Shown here: one piece after another, positions 4,076 through 6,065 of the stretch | How positions within the stretch are numbered: the first letter of the stretch is position 1 | How the letters are laid out: each line of letters opens with the position of its first letter | Assembly (NCBI GenBank): GCA_030607765.1 | Contig: JAUWJJ010000079.1 | Location: 1-6,065 of the forward strand | DNA from: Candidatus Aerophobota bacterium | GTDB taxonomy: Bacteria; Aerophobota; Aerophobia; Aerophobales; B3-G15 | DNA length: 6,065 nucleotides | Direction: 5' to 3' | Notes under the pieces: generated by a model | Database searches by the model: none | What the model was told of the DNA's origin: nothing | The model's input: the letters and a program-made list of their open reading frames with translations, nothing else | Made by a program: the position numbers and the translations under genes

Positions 4076-6033
4076 GCAAAGAGTATATTCAGGTTGTTTT
4101 TAACTTACCTTTAAACAAGTCTTTTTTTTATAAAGTTCCTCAAAACTTTACCTCTCAACTAAAAATTGGTCAAAGGGTTTTAGCTCCCTTTGGGAAAAAG
4201 AGGCTAACTGGTGTTATTGTAGGAAAACAAGGAGAAAAACCCAAGGACAGATTAAAAGAAATAATTAAGTTAATTGATGAGGTTCCTCCTTTAGGGAAAA
4301 ATTTTTTCCCCTTGGCCAGATGGATAAGCGATTATTACTTTTGCTCTCTTGGTCAGACTTTTCACTGCATTTTCCCTCTTAGATACTCCTTTAGTCCAGT
4401 TTCCCCTAAATCTTTTCCCCAAGTTGAAACTTCCCCAAAAAATTATCAATCTGTTTCAAAGAGCCTTTTTCCTCAAACAAAGACCATTTCTACCAGTGAT
4501 AGGGAAGAAGTATTCTTAGTTTACCCGGGAGAGGAAAAGATAAGCTTCTATAAGAAAATTATCCAGAAGGTAAGAGAAAAAAATAAAGATGTTATTTTAA
4601 TTGTTCCGGAAATAAACCATATTCCTCCTCTAAAAAAAGCTTTGGAAAAATACTTTGATGAGGAAATAGTAGTTTTTCACAGCAAATTCCCTGAAAGAGT
4701 AAGATATGAAAAATGGCTGAGAATGAGAGAGGGACAAGTTAGTTTAGCTATAGGAACACGCTCGTTAATTTTTGCTCCCTTTCCTAAAATAGGTTTGGTG
4801 ATAATAGATGAGGAAGAAAATCCTTCTTATAAACAAAAAGTGATACCTCGCTATCATACCCGAGAGGTAGCAGTTAAGAGGGGAGAGATAGAAAATTTCC
4901 CTGTAATTTTAATTTCTCAATCTCCCTCTCTGGAATCCTGGTACAATGTGAAAAAGAGATTTTACCAGGAAATTAAATTACCTCAAGCTGAAAAGAATAT
5001 CAAGTGGGAAGTTGTAGATATGTGTGAGGAGAGAAATAAAATTTTCTCTTCATCTCTAAGAACTTCAATTGAGAATGCTTTGAATAAAGGAGAAACTACG
5101 CTGCTTTTCTTAAATCGAAGAGGCTACGCTAACTTTTTACTCTGTTTGGAATGTGGGAAGGTAATTAGATGTCCTAACTGCAACATAGGACTTTCCTTTC
5201 ATTTAAAGAAAGAGCTCACCTGTCATTACTGTAGCTACCGAGAAAAGATACCTCGTCTTTGTCCTGTTTGTGGGGGGAGGATGCTTCAAAAAATAGGAAA
5301 GGGAACTCAAAGAGTGGAAGCAGAGGCTAAAAAATTTTTCCCCCGGGCTAAAATTAAGAGATTTGATACAGATGTGGCTAATTCCTCTTCCACTTATTAT
5401 CAGTTGATGAATGAAATTAAAACTGGCAAAGCGGATATTTTAATAGGAACTCAATTGGCTATTAAAGAAGAGATTTTATCCCGGGTAAATCTGGTTGGGG
5501 TTGTTTTAATTGATAGTTTACTAAATTTACCTGACTTTCGGGCAGGAGAATATATTTATCAACTACTTACCAAAATTAAAAATAGCATAAATAGAGAAGG
5601 GAAAATAATTATACAAACTTTTAATCCCACTCATTATGCTCTTAATCAAATAAAAAAAGAAGATTTTTATCTTCAGGAGCTAAAAACAAGAGAAGAACTG
5701 GGATATCCCCCTTTTCGAGGATGGATAAGAATTTTATTAGAGGGAAAAACTGAGCTTAAAGTGAGGAAAGTGGGAGATGAAATTAAAGATAGATTGGAAA
5801 GGGAAAAAATAGAATTTTTGGGACCATCTCCCTGTCCTTTTCATAAGTTAAAAGGAAAGTACAGGCATCATTTAATAATAAAAAAAAATACTACCTCCAT
5901 CCCATCAAATAAAAAGCACTTAATAGGGCTTACATCTCCCAAGGAGATACCTGATAAGTTAAATTCTCTGCTGAGCTTTTACTCTCGGGGAGTTAAAATA
6001 GTTGTAGATGTAGACCCCTTGTTTACTATGTAG
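4069..6033 (+). CDS. priA: PriA-like primosomal protein N', with degenerate helicase motifs
   Basis: A 654-residue homologue of the replication-restart protein PriA, which binds stalled forks and helps reload the replicative helicase. Preserved: the N-terminal 3'-DNA-binding domain (about 1-105; PLNKSFFYKVP, RVLAPFGKKRLTGVIVG, WISDYYFCSLGQ); LIVPEI (177-182); GTRSLIFAPF (229-238); LFLNRRGYANFLLC (346-359); eight zinc-ligand cysteines (359, 362, 368, 371, 385, 388, 398, 401); GKGTQRVE (410-417); LPDFRAGE (487-494); GYPPF (545-549); and the C-terminal GPSPCPFHKLKGKYR and VDVDP. Altered: Walker A is PGEEKI (153-158), DEEH is DEEE (247-250), SATPS is SQSPS (283-287), KGHDFP is KEEILS (466-471), and QVAGRAGR is KIKNSINR (502-509). 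A Ser/Pro/Lys-rich linker (about 106-145) replaces the winged helix. ATPase activity is therefore unlikely, while DNA and zinc binding are probably kept. The GTG at 4069 is the first possible start, since an in-frame TGA lies at 4063. The unbroken frame argues against a pseudogene. Confidence 0.9.
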   Translation: MKSKEYIQVVFNLPLNKSFFYKVPQNFTSQLKIGQRVLAPFGKKRLTGVIVGKQGEKPKDRLKEIIKLIDEVPPLGKNFFPLARWISDYYFCSLGQTFHCIFPLRYSFSPVSPKSFPQVETSPKNYQSVSKSLFPQTKTISTSDREEVFLVYPGEEKISFYKKIIQKVREKNKDVILIVPEINHIPPLKKALEKYFDEEIVVFHSKFPERVRYEKWLRMREGQVSLAIGTRSLIFAPFPKIGLVIIDEEENPSYKQKVIPRYHTREVAVKRGEIENFPVILISQSPSLESWYNVKKRFYQEIKLPQAEKNIKWEVVDMCEERNKIFSSSLRTSIENALNKGETTLLFLNRRGYANFLLCLECGKVIRCPNCNIGLSFHLKKELTCHYCSYREKIPRLCPVCGGRMLQKIGKGTQRVEAEAKKFFPRAKIKRFDTDVANSSSTYYQLMNEIKTGKADILIGTQLAIKEEILSRVNLVGVVLIDSLLNLPDFRAGEYIYQLLTKIKNSINREGKIIIQTFNPTHYALNQIKKEDFYLQELKTREELGYPPFRGWIRILLEGKTELKVRKVGDEIKDRLEREKIEFLGPSPCPFHKLKGKYRHHLIIKKNTTSIPSNKKHLIGLTSPKEIPDKLNSLLSFYSRGVKIVVDVDPLFTM

Positions 6034-6040
6034 GAGAGAG

Positions 6041-6065
6041 GTGAAAAACCCCAATATTGTAGCGG
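6041..6065 (+). CDS. Possible start of a downstream gene, cut by window edge
   Basis: GTG at 6041 follows the priA stop by 7 bases and is preceded by AGGAG (6032-6036) with 4 bases of spacing, a better ribosome-binding sequence than priA's own. The frame stays open for the remaining bases (V K N P N I V A). Eight codons are too few to name a product. The competing reading is non-coding: the bases from 6059 may begin another GTAG hairpin, and GTGAAAA also occurs as a short repeat before priA. Confidence 0.25.
6059..6065 (+). repeat. Possible seventh GTAG repeat, cut by window edge
   Basis: GTAGCGG at the last seven bases begins like hairpin 1 (GTAGCCG), and it follows a stop codon at a similar distance: 25 bases after the priA stop, against 19 after the aspS stop. 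The loop and second arm are outside the window, so this cannot be confirmed. Confidence 0.3.

Noticed and set aside
4069..6033. priA as a pseudogene
   Set aside because: The frame is unbroken, near family length, and structural, zinc-ligand and C-terminal signatures are well kept. Only the ATPase motifs and winged helix are lost.

Overview
The window is AT-rich bacterial DNA with long open frames, all on the + strand. It carries the 3' part of a cell-wall gene (mltG), two complete aminoacyl-tRNA synthetase genes (hisS, aspS), a 336-base gap full of small hairpins, and a complete but unusual priA. The low GC, packed housekeeping genes and GTAG-led hairpin repeats would suit an uncultured candidate-phylum bacterium (Omnitrophota-like lineages come to mind). 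That placement is a weak inference, because no phylogenetic marker was compared.

Region 1 (1-3732) is one tight transcription unit, mltG > hisS > aspS. There are only 2 bases between each stop and the next start, and the ribosome-binding sequences lie inside the preceding gene's end, so translational coupling is likely. MltG trims and terminates nascent peptidoglycan strands at the membrane. HisRS and AspRS charge tRNAs in the cytoplasm. AspRS carries His31 in its anticodon-binding domain, the hallmark of the non-discriminating bacterial type that also makes Asp-tRNA(Asn).

Region 2 (3733-4068) holds no gene. It contains six hairpins built to one plan: GTAG, exactly 8 bases, a TTTA loop, then the complementary arm. 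Four lie on + and two on -, and the stem sequences differ while pairing is kept. This matches REP elements mobilised by RAYT (Y1 tyrosine) transposases, although no transposase is in view. A TTGACA box after the last hairpin may be part of a priA promoter.

Region 3 (4069-6033) encodes a 654-residue PriA homologue. It keeps the N-terminal DNA-binding domain, all eight zinc-binding cysteines and the C-terminal domain. Every core helicase/ATPase motif is altered (Walker A, DEEH, SAT, KGHDF, QVAGRAGR), and the winged-helix segment appears to be missing. The frame is intact, so this looks like a retained, non-helicase PriA. It is the most interesting item in the window. The last 32 bases hold a possible new gene start or the first bases of another GTAG repeat.
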